This document shows, in pieces, positions 23,631 to 31,812 of a stretch of 64,000 bases of DNA. Below the pieces are notes generated by a model. It searched no databases and was not told the origin of the DNA. It worked only from the letters and a program-made list of their open reading frames with translations. A program made the translations under genes and the position numbers. The stretch's first letter is position 1, and every line of letters starts with the position of its first letter. The DNA is taken from assembly GCA_963763575.1 (NCBI GenBank), contig CAVXPD010000003.1:124001-188000 (forward strand). The letters run 5' to 3'. The DNA is from Bog-473 sp963763575. GTDB taxonomy: Bacteria; Actinomycetota; Acidimicrobiia; Acidimicrobiales; RAAP-2.

Positions 23631-26181
23631 GCTTCGCGCTGGACGCCGCCATCGGCTCTTCGACGTCGTCGGAGCCGTGTTCACGGCCCTCCTCACCTTC
23701 ACCGCCGTCCCCATGGTCTTGCTCCTCGTCGTGGGAAACCCCGTCTCGGGCGGGCTCGGTCACGGGTGGTCGCCGGCACCACGGGACGCGCTGTTCGCCT
23801 TGACGCTGGCGGCCTGGGTCGCCTGGGCGGCGTGCTGTGCGCAGCTCGTTCGCGCCGTGGCCTCCTACGTGCGCAACGGTGGCCCGGCGACACTGGGGTC
23901 CGCGTCGATCCTCGACCGGCTCGCCGCCCGCATCGCGGTCGGCGTCCTCGCCCTTTCGAGCTTCGGCGCTCCGCTCGTTCTCTCCTCCGGAGCTGGCGCA
24001 GCGCCGGACTCGTGGCACGCGCCCACGACCGTCGCCACTCCCAGTGCGCTTCAACGGGACACCACGGCGCACGCCGCATCGACCGCACCCACCACGCGGA
24101 CGACACACGTCGTCCGGCGTGGGGAGAGCTTGCAGAGCATCGCGGAGGCGCGCTTGGGCGACGCCGCGGACTGGACGGCGATCGCCCGGCTCAACTTCGG
24201 CCGCGACATGGGTCAGGGCGATCGGTTCGTCGACCCTGACCGGCTGCGTGCCGGCTGGCGCCTGGTTCTCCCCGTCGGCGCGAGTCCGGCTGACGATCCC
24301 GACTCCCGGACGGACAGCTCGAGGCCATTGCCGGGGAGAGCGCAGCAACCCGACCGTCTCCCCGAGCTCGTGGCGCTGGGGCTGGGCTCGCTCGCCTGTG
24401 CCGCGCTGGCCCGCCGGGCGCGCCGGCGCCATCGACCGCCACCGTTCTCCGGCGACCTCGACCTGCGCGGTCCGCTGTCGGACGAGGCGGTCGACACGGC
24501 TGCCCTGCTGCAGCGCTTCGACGGGGTTCCGGCGCTGGGGTCGTTCGAGGCCGCGAACTATCTGCTCGGCCGATCGCTGCGGGACAGCCGTCCTTGCCCT
24601 TCGATCCGGGCGGTCTGTATCTCGCCATCGGGCGTGACGTTCTGGTTGGCCGGCCAACATCCGGACGCCGCGCCAGACGGGTTCACCTCGGTGACCGGCG
24701 GAGCGGCATGGCACGTCGGCCACGACGCACTCGAGGATCAACCCCCTTTCGACCCCTATGTGCCCGTCGCCCTGCCGGTCGGCGACGACGACGAGGGCAC
24801 GTGGCTGGTGACGGTCGGTGCGGGCGCGGTCCTTCCCGTCCTGGGTGAGTCGGCGCCCGACCTGCTCCGGGCGGGCCGGCATGCGGCCGAAGCCTGGGCC
24901 TGGTCGGACTCCGTGCTCGTGACGGACGATCCGGGTCACCCGGGTCTCCACCGTGTGCGGTCGCCGAACTCGTTCGATGCCCCGGCCGCGCTCTTCTTCG
25001 GCCATCCGGCCGACCTGGCTCCCGAGGTCCTCCCGCGCGTCGCGGTGGTGACCACGTCCGTGGTCCCCGCCACGGACCTGACGGTGCTCGTGGATCGCCA
25101 GGCGGCCACGCTGCACCCGATGGGCCGGGTCGTGCGCCCGTACCTGCAGTCACCCGATACGGCCGATCGGATCGCCGGGGTGGTTGCGTCGCCCTTCGAC
25201 GGGCCGCGTGCAGCGTTGCCCGCGACGGCTTCGGGGCCGGCGGCATCGCTCCCCGAGCCCGGCGTGTCTGGTGGGGCCGGCGAAGCCGGCGTGTCCGGTG
25301 AGTCCGGCGTGTCCGGTAAGTCCGGCAAGCAGCCGCACCATGAAAGTCGGACGTCGTCCACTTTGGCACCGGGACCGATTGACGTCCGGCTCCTCACCCC
25401 TTCTCCCCGCCTCGACGGCCTTCGAGAGGAACTCCCGCCCAACCGGGCCCGTCGAGCGGTGGAGCTCGTGGCGTACCTGGCGCTGCACCAGCCCGACGTG
25501 ACCACCAGCGACCGGTTGCGGACGCGGGTCCTCGGGTCGACCGATGCCGACGCCGCCGCCAAAACACTGTTCAACACGGCATACGCCGCCCGGCGCGCCA
25601 TGGGCGTCGACGACTCGGGCGCGCCCTTGTTCCCCGCCGGAACGCGCAACGGTCTCTACCAGGTGTCGCCCTTCGTCACGGTGGATGTGCATCGCGCCAT
25701 CGCCTACGTGGACGAGGCGAGGTGCCACGACGATCCACGGGTCGCCATCGCCCATTTCCGTGCCGCGCTCGAACTCGTCGAAGGCGAGCCGTTGGCCACC
25801 ACGCTGGCCGGGTACTCCTGGTGGGAGGCCGAAGGGCACGGAGGACGCATCGCCGCCGTGCTCGTCGACGCCGCGTGCTCAATGTCAGCGCTGGCCGCCG
25901 ACGAGGGCCTCTTCGATCTGGCGCGGTGGGGCCTCGAGCGTGCCCGGTTGGTCGAGCCATACAGCGAGGCACTCTCCCGGGCCGCCATGGAGCTGGCGGC
26001 GACCGAGGGCGATGCAGACCGGCTCCGGCTCGAATGGCGCGAGTGCCAACGACGCGTCGACGCGCTCGATCCCGGCAGCTCGCCCTCCCTACGGACGGAA
26101 TCGCTCTACGGCGAGCTCAGCCGCCGCGTGCTCGTCGGCGTCACGAACACCGACGGGGGGCGATCGATCCGCCCTCAGTGA
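23623..26181 (+). CDS. membrane-anchored LysM-BTAD (SARP-like) regulatory protein
   Basis: 852-aa protein. Residues 12-125 contain about three hydrophobic spans (FDVVGAVFTALLTFTAVPMV, ALFALTLAAWVAWAACCAQL, IAVGVLALSSFGAPLVL). A LysM-like module follows near 163-222 (THVVRRGESLQSIAEARLGD), then another hydrophobic stretch, a large middle region, and near the C-terminus a regulator core (RRAVELVAYLALHQPDVTTSDRLRTRVLG) plus a BTAD helical repeat (VDVHRAIAYVDEARCHDD onward). BTAD modules belong to SARP-type activators. A wall-binding domain and a DNA-regulator domain in one membrane chain suggest envelope sensing, an inference. It overlaps murF's 3' end by 7 bp. Confidence 0.8.
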   Translation: MAELRAGRRHRLFDVVGAVFTALLTFTAVPMVLLLVVGNPVSGGLGHGWSPAPRDALFALTLAAWVAWAACCAQLVRAVASYVRNGGPATLGSASILDRLAARIAVGVLALSSFGAPLVLSSGAGAAPDSWHAPTTVATPSALQRDTTAHAASTAPTTRTTHVVRRGESLQSIAEARLGDAADWTAIARLNFGRDMGQGDRFVDPDRLRAGWRLVLPVGASPADDPDSRTDSSRPLPGRAQQPDRLPELVALGLGSLACAALARRARRRHRPPPFSGDLDLRGPLSDEAVDTAALLQRFDGVPALGSFEAANYLLGRSLRDSRPCPSIRAVCISPSGVTFWLAGQHPDAAPDGFTSVTGGAAWHVGHDALEDQPPFDPYVPVALPVGDDDEGTWLVTVGAGAVLPVLGESAPDLLRAGRHAAEAWAWSDSVLVTDDPGHPGLHRVRSPNSFDAPAALFFGHPADLAPEVLPRVAVVTTSVVPATDLTVLVDRQAATLHPMGRVVRPYLQSPDTADRIAGVVASPFDGPRAALPATASGPAASLPEPGVSGGAGEAGVSGESGVSGKSGKQPHHESRTSSTLAPGPIDVRLLTPSPRLDGLREELPPNRARRAVELVAYLALHQPDVTTSDRLRTRVLGSTDADAAAKTLFNTAYAARRAMGVDDSGAPLFPAGTRNGLYQVSPFVTVDVHRAIAYVDEARCHDDPRVAIAHFRAALELVEGEPLATTLAGYSWWEAEGHGGRIAAVLVDAACSMSALAADEGLFDLARWGLERARLVEPYSEALSRAAMELAATEGDADRLRLEWRECQRRVDALDPGSSPSLRTESLYGELSRRVLVGVTNTDGGRSIRPQ

Positions 26182-27506
26182 TCGCCTGAGCTCACTGCGG
26201 TTTCGTACGCGGCGACCACGTCCTCGAGTTGCGCCACTCGGCTTCCCTTGACCAGGACAGCGTCGCTCGCGGTCAACGACCGCAACATCGCGACGGCGTC
26301 GCCCACGTCGGACACCAGGTCCGATCCGTACATGTTCGTGCGGTAGCCCACGAGCTCGATCCCCAGTTGGTCGGCGAGCGACGCGAGGCGCCCGTGCTCG
26401 GCCTCGGTTTCCGCCCCCAGTTCGGCCATGAGGCCGAGCAGCGCAACCTTGCGCTGGCCCTCCAGCGCCGTCAGCGCCCGCAGGGCCGCCTCGGTGGAGG
26501 CAGGGTTGGCGTTGTAGCAGTCGACGATGAGCGCGGGACCGCGGGGGAGGCGGCGCACCTCCATGCGCAGTGCCGACCCCGTGGACGCCGAGAGCGCCTC
26601 AGCGACACGTCCGAAAGGCACCTCGCACCACAGCGCCGTCGCGGCGGCGGCGAGCGCGTTCGGGACCTGGTGCACGCCGTGCAGCGCGAGCCGGACCTCA
26701 CCCTTGCCCCACGGCGACACCAGCGTGAACCTCGGCCGGAGGTCGCTGTCGAGCTCGATTCCCTCGGCCCGTATCTCGGCGTCGGCCTCTACCGAATAGC
26801 CGAGGACCGGACAGGGGCTGGCCGCCGCCATCCGGGCGACCCGCGGGTCATCGAAGTTGAGGACGGCGACGCCGGACGGCGGCAGCGCCGTCAAGAGCTC
26901 GCTCTTGGCTCGGGCGACCCCGTCGAGGTCGCCGAAGAACTCCACGTGCGCCATGGCCACGCTGGTCACGACCCCGACGTCGGGCAGGGCCACCTGGGCC
27001 AGTCGCTTGATGTGACCGACACGGCGCGCGCCCATCTCGAGCACGGCCCAGCGGGCATCGCCAGGCGCGTTGAGCAGTGTGAGCGGAAGCCCGAGCTCGT
27101 TGTTGAAGGACCGCTCGCTTGCAGCCGTGGAGAATGTCGTCGCGAGACACCCGCGCAGGAGGTCCTTGGTCGTCGTCTTGCCGACAGAACCCGTGATCCC
27201 GATGACGCCGCCCACTCGGGTACGCGCCAGCACCCCGAGGTTCATCAAGGACAGCGAGGTGTCGTCGACCACGATGGCCGTCGTGCCGTCGGGGCCGTCG
27301 GGAACGTGCTGGGTCAGGTAGGCGGCCGCGCCGGCGGCCAGAGCCGACGAGATGAAGTCGTGTCCGTCACGCTCTGCGACGATCGGCACGAAGAGCTGAC
27401 CTGGCTGGGTGGTCCGGGAGTCGATGCTGGCCCCGTCGATTGTGACATCGGGCCCGACGAGCGCCGCGTCGAGGTGGGAGGAGAGCTCAGAAGTCGAGAA
27501 GCGCAC
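26175..27506 (-). CDS. murF: UDP-N-acetylmuramoyl-tripeptide--D-alanyl-D-alanine ligase
   Basis: 443-aa Mur ligase adding D-Ala-D-Ala to UDP-MurNAc-tripeptide, the last cytoplasmic step of the peptidoglycan monomer. Three domains: N-terminal UDP-binding (ASIDSRTTQPGQLFVPI), central ATPase with P-loop GITGSVGKTTTKDLL and the acidic VLEMGARRVGHI, and a C-terminal Rossmann domain (LIVDCYNANPASTEAAL, LLGLMAELG). GTG 27506 with GGGG upstream. It is divergent from ddl, which makes its dipeptide substrate, and their promoters overlap. Confidence 0.95.
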   Translation of the reverse strand: MRFSTSELSSHLDAALVGPDVTIDGASIDSRTTQPGQLFVPIVAERDGHDFISSALAAGAAAYLTQHVPDGPDGTTAIVVDDTSLSLMNLGVLARTRVGGVIGITGSVGKTTTKDLLRGCLATTFSTAASERSFNNELGLPLTLLNAPGDARWAVLEMGARRVGHIKRLAQVALPDVGVVTSVAMAHVEFFGDLDGVARAKSELLTALPPSGVAVLNFDDPRVARMAAASPCPVLGYSVEADAEIRAEGIELDSDLRPRFTLVSPWGKGEVRLALHGVHQVPNALAAAATALWCEVPFGRVAEALSASTGSALRMEVRRLPRGPALIVDCYNANPASTEAALRALTALEGQRKVALLGLMAELGAETEAEHGRLASLADQLGIELVGYRTNMYGSDLVSDVGDAVAMLRSLTASDAVLVKGSRVAQLEDVVAAYETAVSSGDH

Positions 27507-27522
27507 GCGTCATCCCCACGTC

Positions 27523-27535
27523 GATTGTATAGCCT
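27523..27535. promoter_or_regulatory. overlapping divergent -10 elements for murF and ddl
   Basis: Plus strand: TAGCCT at 27530-27535 ends 6 nt before the ddl ATG. Minus strand: TACAAT (27528-27523) in the same bases points to murF. Only 35 bp separate the two start codons, so the two -10 elements share bases. Confidence 0.55.
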
Positions 27536-27541
27536 CGACCG

Positions 27542-28615
27542 ATGCCCGATCCCGAAGTGCTGGTGGTCGTCTACGGCGGCCCGTCGGCGGAGCACGAGAT
27601 CTCGTGCATCTCGGCGCGCCTGGTGGCACAGGCCGCACTCGACGGAGGGTTCGTGGTGAAGTTGATCGGCCTGACCCACGACAAGCAGTGGGTCGACGCC
27701 AACGGCTGCCTGGCCGACCTCGGCCAGGTCGACGCCTTGTCGTCACCCGACGACTTGGCGCAAGGGGAACCCTCCGTGCAGCTCGCACACCTCGGCGATG
27801 GCATCCCTCGCGACGCGGTGGTGTTTCCCGTCCTGCACGGCCCCTTCGGGGAGGACGGGGTGATCCAGGGCCATTTCGAGGCGCTCGCCCTCCCTTACGT
27901 CGGCGCGGGAGTGCTTGCGTCCGCGATCTGCATGGACAAGGGCATCGCCAAGTCCGTCCTGCACGACCACGGTCTGCCGGTGGCGGCGTGGCGTCTCGTG
28001 GCACGCTCGGCGTGGTCCACGGAGGTCATGGAGGAGACGATCGAGGCCTTGGGTCTGCCCCTCTTCGTGAAGCCCGCGAATCTCGGTTCGTCCATCGGCG
28101 TGGTGAAGGTCTCCGATCCCGCCTCGATGGGCGACGCGGTGATCTCGGCCTTCCAGTTCGACGATCACATCATCGCTGAGGAGTTCGTCCGCGGCCGCGA
28201 GCTCGAGCTCGCAGCCATGGGGAACGAGGACGTCCGCGTCTCAAGGGCCGGCGAGATCCTCGCCAGCCGGGAGTTCTACGACTACGACGACAAGTACGTA
28301 TTGGGCGCGGCCGAGACCGTTGCCCCCACCGATCTCACGGACGCTCAACTGGCGCACGCCCAGCGAGTAGCGGCTGCCGCCTACCGGGCACTGCGGGTGG
28401 AGGGACTGGCCCGGGTCGACCTGTTCCTCACAGGCGACGACGAGATCGTGGTCAACGAGGTGAACACGATGCCCGGGTTCACGCCCATCTCCATGTTCCC
28501 GATGCTCTGGGAGGCCGACGGCATCTCGTTCACTGCCGTCGTGCAGGAATTGGTCTCCTTGGCCAAGGCCCGGCACACACGCCGGCGCCTCCTGCGCACA
28601 CATCGCGTGGGGTAG
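27542..28615 (+). CDS. ddl: D-alanine--D-alanine ligase
   Basis: 357-aa ATP-grasp enzyme joining two D-Ala. Seen: EHEISCISARLVAQ at the N-terminus, PVLHGPFGEDGVIQG (substrate loop), PLFVKPANLGSSIGVVKV (ATP-binding Lys and Ser), RVDLFLTGDDEIVVNEVNTMPGFTP (metal-binding Glu/Asn) and SMFPMLWEADG. Complete. The ATG at 27542 follows TAGCCT by 6 nt (leaderless-like). Pathway partner murF is divergent. Confidence 0.95.
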   Translation: MPDPEVLVVVYGGPSAEHEISCISARLVAQAALDGGFVVKLIGLTHDKQWVDANGCLADLGQVDALSSPDDLAQGEPSVQLAHLGDGIPRDAVVFPVLHGPFGEDGVIQGHFEALALPYVGAGVLASAICMDKGIAKSVLHDHGLPVAAWRLVARSAWSTEVMEETIEALGLPLFVKPANLGSSIGVVKVSDPASMGDAVISAFQFDDHIIAEEFVRGRELELAAMGNEDVRVSRAGEILASREFYDYDDKYVLGAAETVAPTDLTDAQLAHAQRVAAAAYRALRVEGLARVDLFLTGDDEIVVNEVNTMPGFTPISMFPMLWEADGISFTAVVQELVSLAKARHTRRRLLRTHRVG

Positions 28616-28654
28616 ACAGACAGCCACGAGCACCCCTTCTGTACCCTGCGGAGT

Positions 28655-30304
28655 GTGGTGATGACCTTCGAGGGCTTCGAGAGCGACACCTGGGAGGCCC
28701 TCCCCGGCGCCAACCGTCTCACCCTGGCCCAGCGAGAGGCGATCGAGTCCGACGAGCCCCTCCTGTGCGTCGTGGCGGGCGCGGGCGCCGGCAAGACGCG
28801 GGTCTTGACGCTCCGGGTGGCCCGCCGGGTGCGCGAGGGCTCTATCGAGGGAGACCGCACCCTGGTGACGACGTTCAGCCGCAAGGCGGCGGAGGAGCTG
28901 CGCACCCGCCTGTGGTCGCTCGGCGTGGCGGGCGTGAAGGCCGGCACGTTCCACCGCACTGCCTTGGGCCTGCTGCGCGAACACCGAGAGCTGCGCGGGC
29001 GCCCCGCGCCGCAGCTCCTCCCCGACCGCCGCCGCCTTCTGGCCGACGTGACCACCGGCGACCCCCGCCGGACCCGCGCCCTCGACAGCGAGATCGGGTG
29101 GGCCAAGGCGCGGCTCGTCACGCCCGAGCGCTACCAGGCCGAAGCACGGCGGCACCGCCGGCGCAGCGGCATCAGCGCCGACCGGGTGGCCGAGGCGTAC
29201 GCCCGCTACGAGGCGGAGCGGACGCGACGCCGGCTGCTCGACTTCGACGATCTGATCGTGGCGTGCGCCGACGCGCTTTCTGGCGACTCCGAGTTCGCGG
29301 ACTCCATCCGGTGGCGCACTCGCCACCTTTTCGTCGACGAGATGCAGGACGTGAACCCGGCCCAGTTCCGGCTGCTCACCGCGATGCTCGCAGACGAGCC
29401 AGACCTGTTCGTCGTCGGCGACCCCAACCAGTCCGTCTACGGATTCAACGGCGCCGACCCCACGCTGCTGGACCGCCTGCCCGAGATCCTGCTCGGCACG
29501 AAGGTGATCCGCCTGGACGAGAACCACCGCTGCACGCCGCAGGTGGTGGCGGTGGCGACGGCCGTGCTGCGCGAAGGCGGGTCCTCAGGCGGCGCGGGCG
29601 CGGTGGTCCCTCCCCGCACGACGCGCGTGGACGGGCCGGTGCCCAAGGTCGTGGGCCACGACACCGACGCCGCCGAGGCGGCGTGGGCCGCCACCCAGGC
29701 CAAGATGGCGCGCACGCCGGGGCGGCGATGGTCGAGCGTCGCCGTCCTCGCCCGCACCAACGCGCAACTGGCCAAGGTCCAGGCGGCGATGGACGCCGCC
29801 AACGTGCCGAGCATGGTGGCCGGTTCGGACCTGGGACCGGCGAGCGACCTGCGCGCCGAGAAGATCGATCGGGACGAGCGCGATGAAGAGGAGCCGCGGC
29901 CCGCGCCGGTCGTCGGTGATCACGTCGTCCTGACCACGTTCCACCGGGCCAAGGGCCTGCAGTGGCCCACAGTGATCGTCCTCGGGCTCAGCGAGGGCCT
30001 GATGCCGATTGCCTCGGCGCAGACCGACGCCGCCGTGGAGGAGGAACGCCGCCTGCTCTACGTCGCCCTGACTCGCTCCGAGGAGGAGCTGTGGTGCAGC
30101 TGGTTCGAGCGCACCGGCGATGAGGCCACGGCGGGCAACTCGATGGCACGAGGGCCGAGCCCGTGGTTGCAGCCGATCGAGCGGGCCATCGCACGTTTGG
30201 ACAAGGAGGCGGCGCCGACCGCGGCGTCCGAGGTCTCGGCACGGGTGGCCGAACTCCGCAAGCGCCTAGCGGAAGGGCTCGAGGGCGAGGACGCCGAACC
30301 GTAA
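28655..30304 (+). CDS. short UvrD/Rep-family SF1 DNA helicase
   Basis: 549-aa ATP-dependent 3'-5' helicase. Motifs: Q motif LTLAQREAI, Walker A AGAGAGKTRVL, Ia TTFSRKAAEEL, II LFVDEMQDVNPAQF, III VVGDPNQSVYGFNGA, IV RLDENHRCTP, V TTFHRAKGLQWPTVIV, VI LLYVALTRSEEEL. It is 130 or more residues shorter than UvrD/PcrA, mainly in the 2B region, so it resembles compact actinobacterial UvrD-like helicases; role in repair or recombination is inferred. GTG 28655 follows TACCCT by 7 nt. Confidence 0.9.
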   Translation: MVMTFEGFESDTWEALPGANRLTLAQREAIESDEPLLCVVAGAGAGKTRVLTLRVARRVREGSIEGDRTLVTTFSRKAAEELRTRLWSLGVAGVKAGTFHRTALGLLREHRELRGRPAPQLLPDRRRLLADVTTGDPRRTRALDSEIGWAKARLVTPERYQAEARRHRRRSGISADRVAEAYARYEAERTRRRLLDFDDLIVACADALSGDSEFADSIRWRTRHLFVDEMQDVNPAQFRLLTAMLADEPDLFVVGDPNQSVYGFNGADPTLLDRLPEILLGTKVIRLDENHRCTPQVVAVATAVLREGGSSGGAGAVVPPRTTRVDGPVPKVVGHDTDAAEAAWAATQAKMARTPGRRWSSVAVLARTNAQLAKVQAAMDAANVPSMVAGSDLGPASDLRAEKIDRDERDEEEPRPAPVVGDHVVLTTFHRAKGLQWPTVIVLGLSEGLMPIASAQTDAAVEEERRLLYVALTRSEEELWCSWFERTGDEATAGNSMARGPSPWLQPIERAIARLDKEAAPTAASEVSARVAELRKRLAEGLEGEDAEP

Positions 30305-30405
30305 CGGCCGGCGAAAGCCAGTGAGGGCCGGAGCCGAGAACGGCCGGTAAGGTCCTTCCCACCCGATCGACCCCGAGATCGGCCCGAGGTGGGGGCACCT
30401 GTCGC

Positions 30406-31812
30406 ATGCCGGAATTCTTGGAACAGCTGCGCAAGGCCGTTGGCGAGACCAACGTGCGCGTCGGCGAGGCGGTGCACGCCGACTACACCCATGACGAGAC
30501 GCTGAGTCTGTCTCCCGTCGCCCCGCTGGCGCTCGTGCTGCCGGGCTCGACGAGCGAGGTGTCCGAGGTGCTCCAGGTCGCTTCCGAGCGCGGAGTGCCG
30601 GTGGTGGCCCGCGGTAGCGGCACCGGGCTGTCGGGCGCCGCGGTGCCCGTGCCCGACGGCATTCTTCTCGCCTTCGACCGCATGAGCCGCATCCTCGAGG
30701 TCGATGTCGAGAACCAGGTCGCCGTCGTCCAGCCCGGCGTGACGCTCGAGCAGCTCAACGCCGAGCTGGCACCGCTCGGCCTCATCTACCCTGTCTCGCC
30801 GGGAGAACAGAGCGCCTCGCTCGGCGGGAACGTCGGGACCAACGCGGGCGGCATGCGTGCCGTGCGCTACGGCGTCACGCGCCACCACGTGCTTGGGCTC
30901 GAGGTCGTGCTGGCCGACGGCACCGTGATGCGCACCGGCGGCAAGTTCGTAAAGTCCTCGACCGGCTACGACCTGACCCAGCTGCTGATCGGATCGGAGG
31001 GGACCTTGGCGATGACTACCGAGGTAACGGTGAAGGTCCAGCCGCGGTTGACCGAGACGACCACGATCCTGGCTCCGTTCGCCACCCTGCCCGAGGTGAC
31101 GCATGCGGTGCCGCGCATCGTCGCCAGCGGCGTCAACCCGACCATCCTCGAGTACGCCGACGCCCTCGTGCTCGGCAGCATCACCCGGGCGGCCGGCCTC
31201 GACCTCGGCATACCCGAAGAGGTGCAGCAGGCGGCCCTCGCCTATCTGATCGTGGTCCTCGAGCAGTCCTCGGCGGAGCGACTCGATGAGGACGTCGAAC
31301 GGCTGGGGACGCTCCTCGGTGAACTCGGCGCGCTCGACGTCTACGTGCTGCCGCCGCTCGCTGGCACGGGCCTGATCGAAGCGCGGGAGCGGCTCTTCTT
31401 CGTGACCAAGGCGGCCGGCGCCGACGACATCATCGATGCCGTGATCCCGCGTGCGGCCATCGCCGACTACCTCGCCACGGTGGCCGAGCTGGCGGCGGCA
31501 CACGAGAGCTTTGTGAGCGGGTGCGGCCACGTCGGCGACGGCAACGTCCACCTGGCCGTCTTCCAGTCCGACGTGGCGAAGCGCAAGGAGTTGACGCGAG
31601 AGATCTTCCGGGTTGCCGCGGACGCGGGCGGAGCCGTCTCGGGTGAGCACGGCATCGGGACCGAGAAGGTGCCCTATTTCTTGGAGACAGTGGACCCGGC
31701 GGCGCTCGAGCTCATGCGCTCGATCAAGAAGGTGTTCGACCCGCGGGAGATCCTGGGCCCGCACCGGATGCTCGGAATAGACGCATCGACGCAAGGAGGA
31801 GAGAGCTCATGA
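30406..31812 (+). CDS. glcD: FAD-linked oxidase, glycolate oxidase GlcD type
   Basis: 468-aa flavoprotein of the FAD_binding_4/FAD-oxidase_C family oxidising glycolate, D-lactate or another 2-hydroxy acid. FAD site: VVARGSGTGLSGAAVP, SASLGGNVGTNAGGMRAVRYG, LTQLLIGSEGTLA. C-terminal metal/substrate residues: GCGHVGDGNVHLAVF and SGEHGIGTEKV. It overlaps the ThDP-enzyme gene by 4 nt (ATGA), so both act in one pathway. No GlcE/GlcF subunits are nearby, so it may work alone or with another electron acceptor. Confidence 0.88.
   Translation: MPEFLEQLRKAVGETNVRVGEAVHADYTHDETLSLSPVAPLALVLPGSTSEVSEVLQVASERGVPVVARGSGTGLSGAAVPVPDGILLAFDRMSRILEVDVENQVAVVQPGVTLEQLNAELAPLGLIYPVSPGEQSASLGGNVGTNAGGMRAVRYGVTRHHVLGLEVVLADGTVMRTGGKFVKSSTGYDLTQLLIGSEGTLAMTTEVTVKVQPRLTETTTILAPFATLPEVTHAVPRIVASGVNPTILEYADALVLGSITRAAGLDLGIPEEVQQAALAYLIVVLEQSSAERLDEDVERLGTLLGELGALDVYVLPPLAGTGLIEARERLFFVTKAAGADDIIDAVIPRAAIADYLATVAELAAAHESFVSGCGHVGDGNVHLAVFQSDVAKRKELTREIFRVAADAGGAVSGEHGIGTEKVPYFLETVDPAALELMRSIKKVFDPREILGPHRMLGIDASTQGGESS

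Noticed and set aside
30058..31794. Minus-strand frame of 578 codons
   Set aside because: Antisense of helicase and glcD; composition of a shadow frame.
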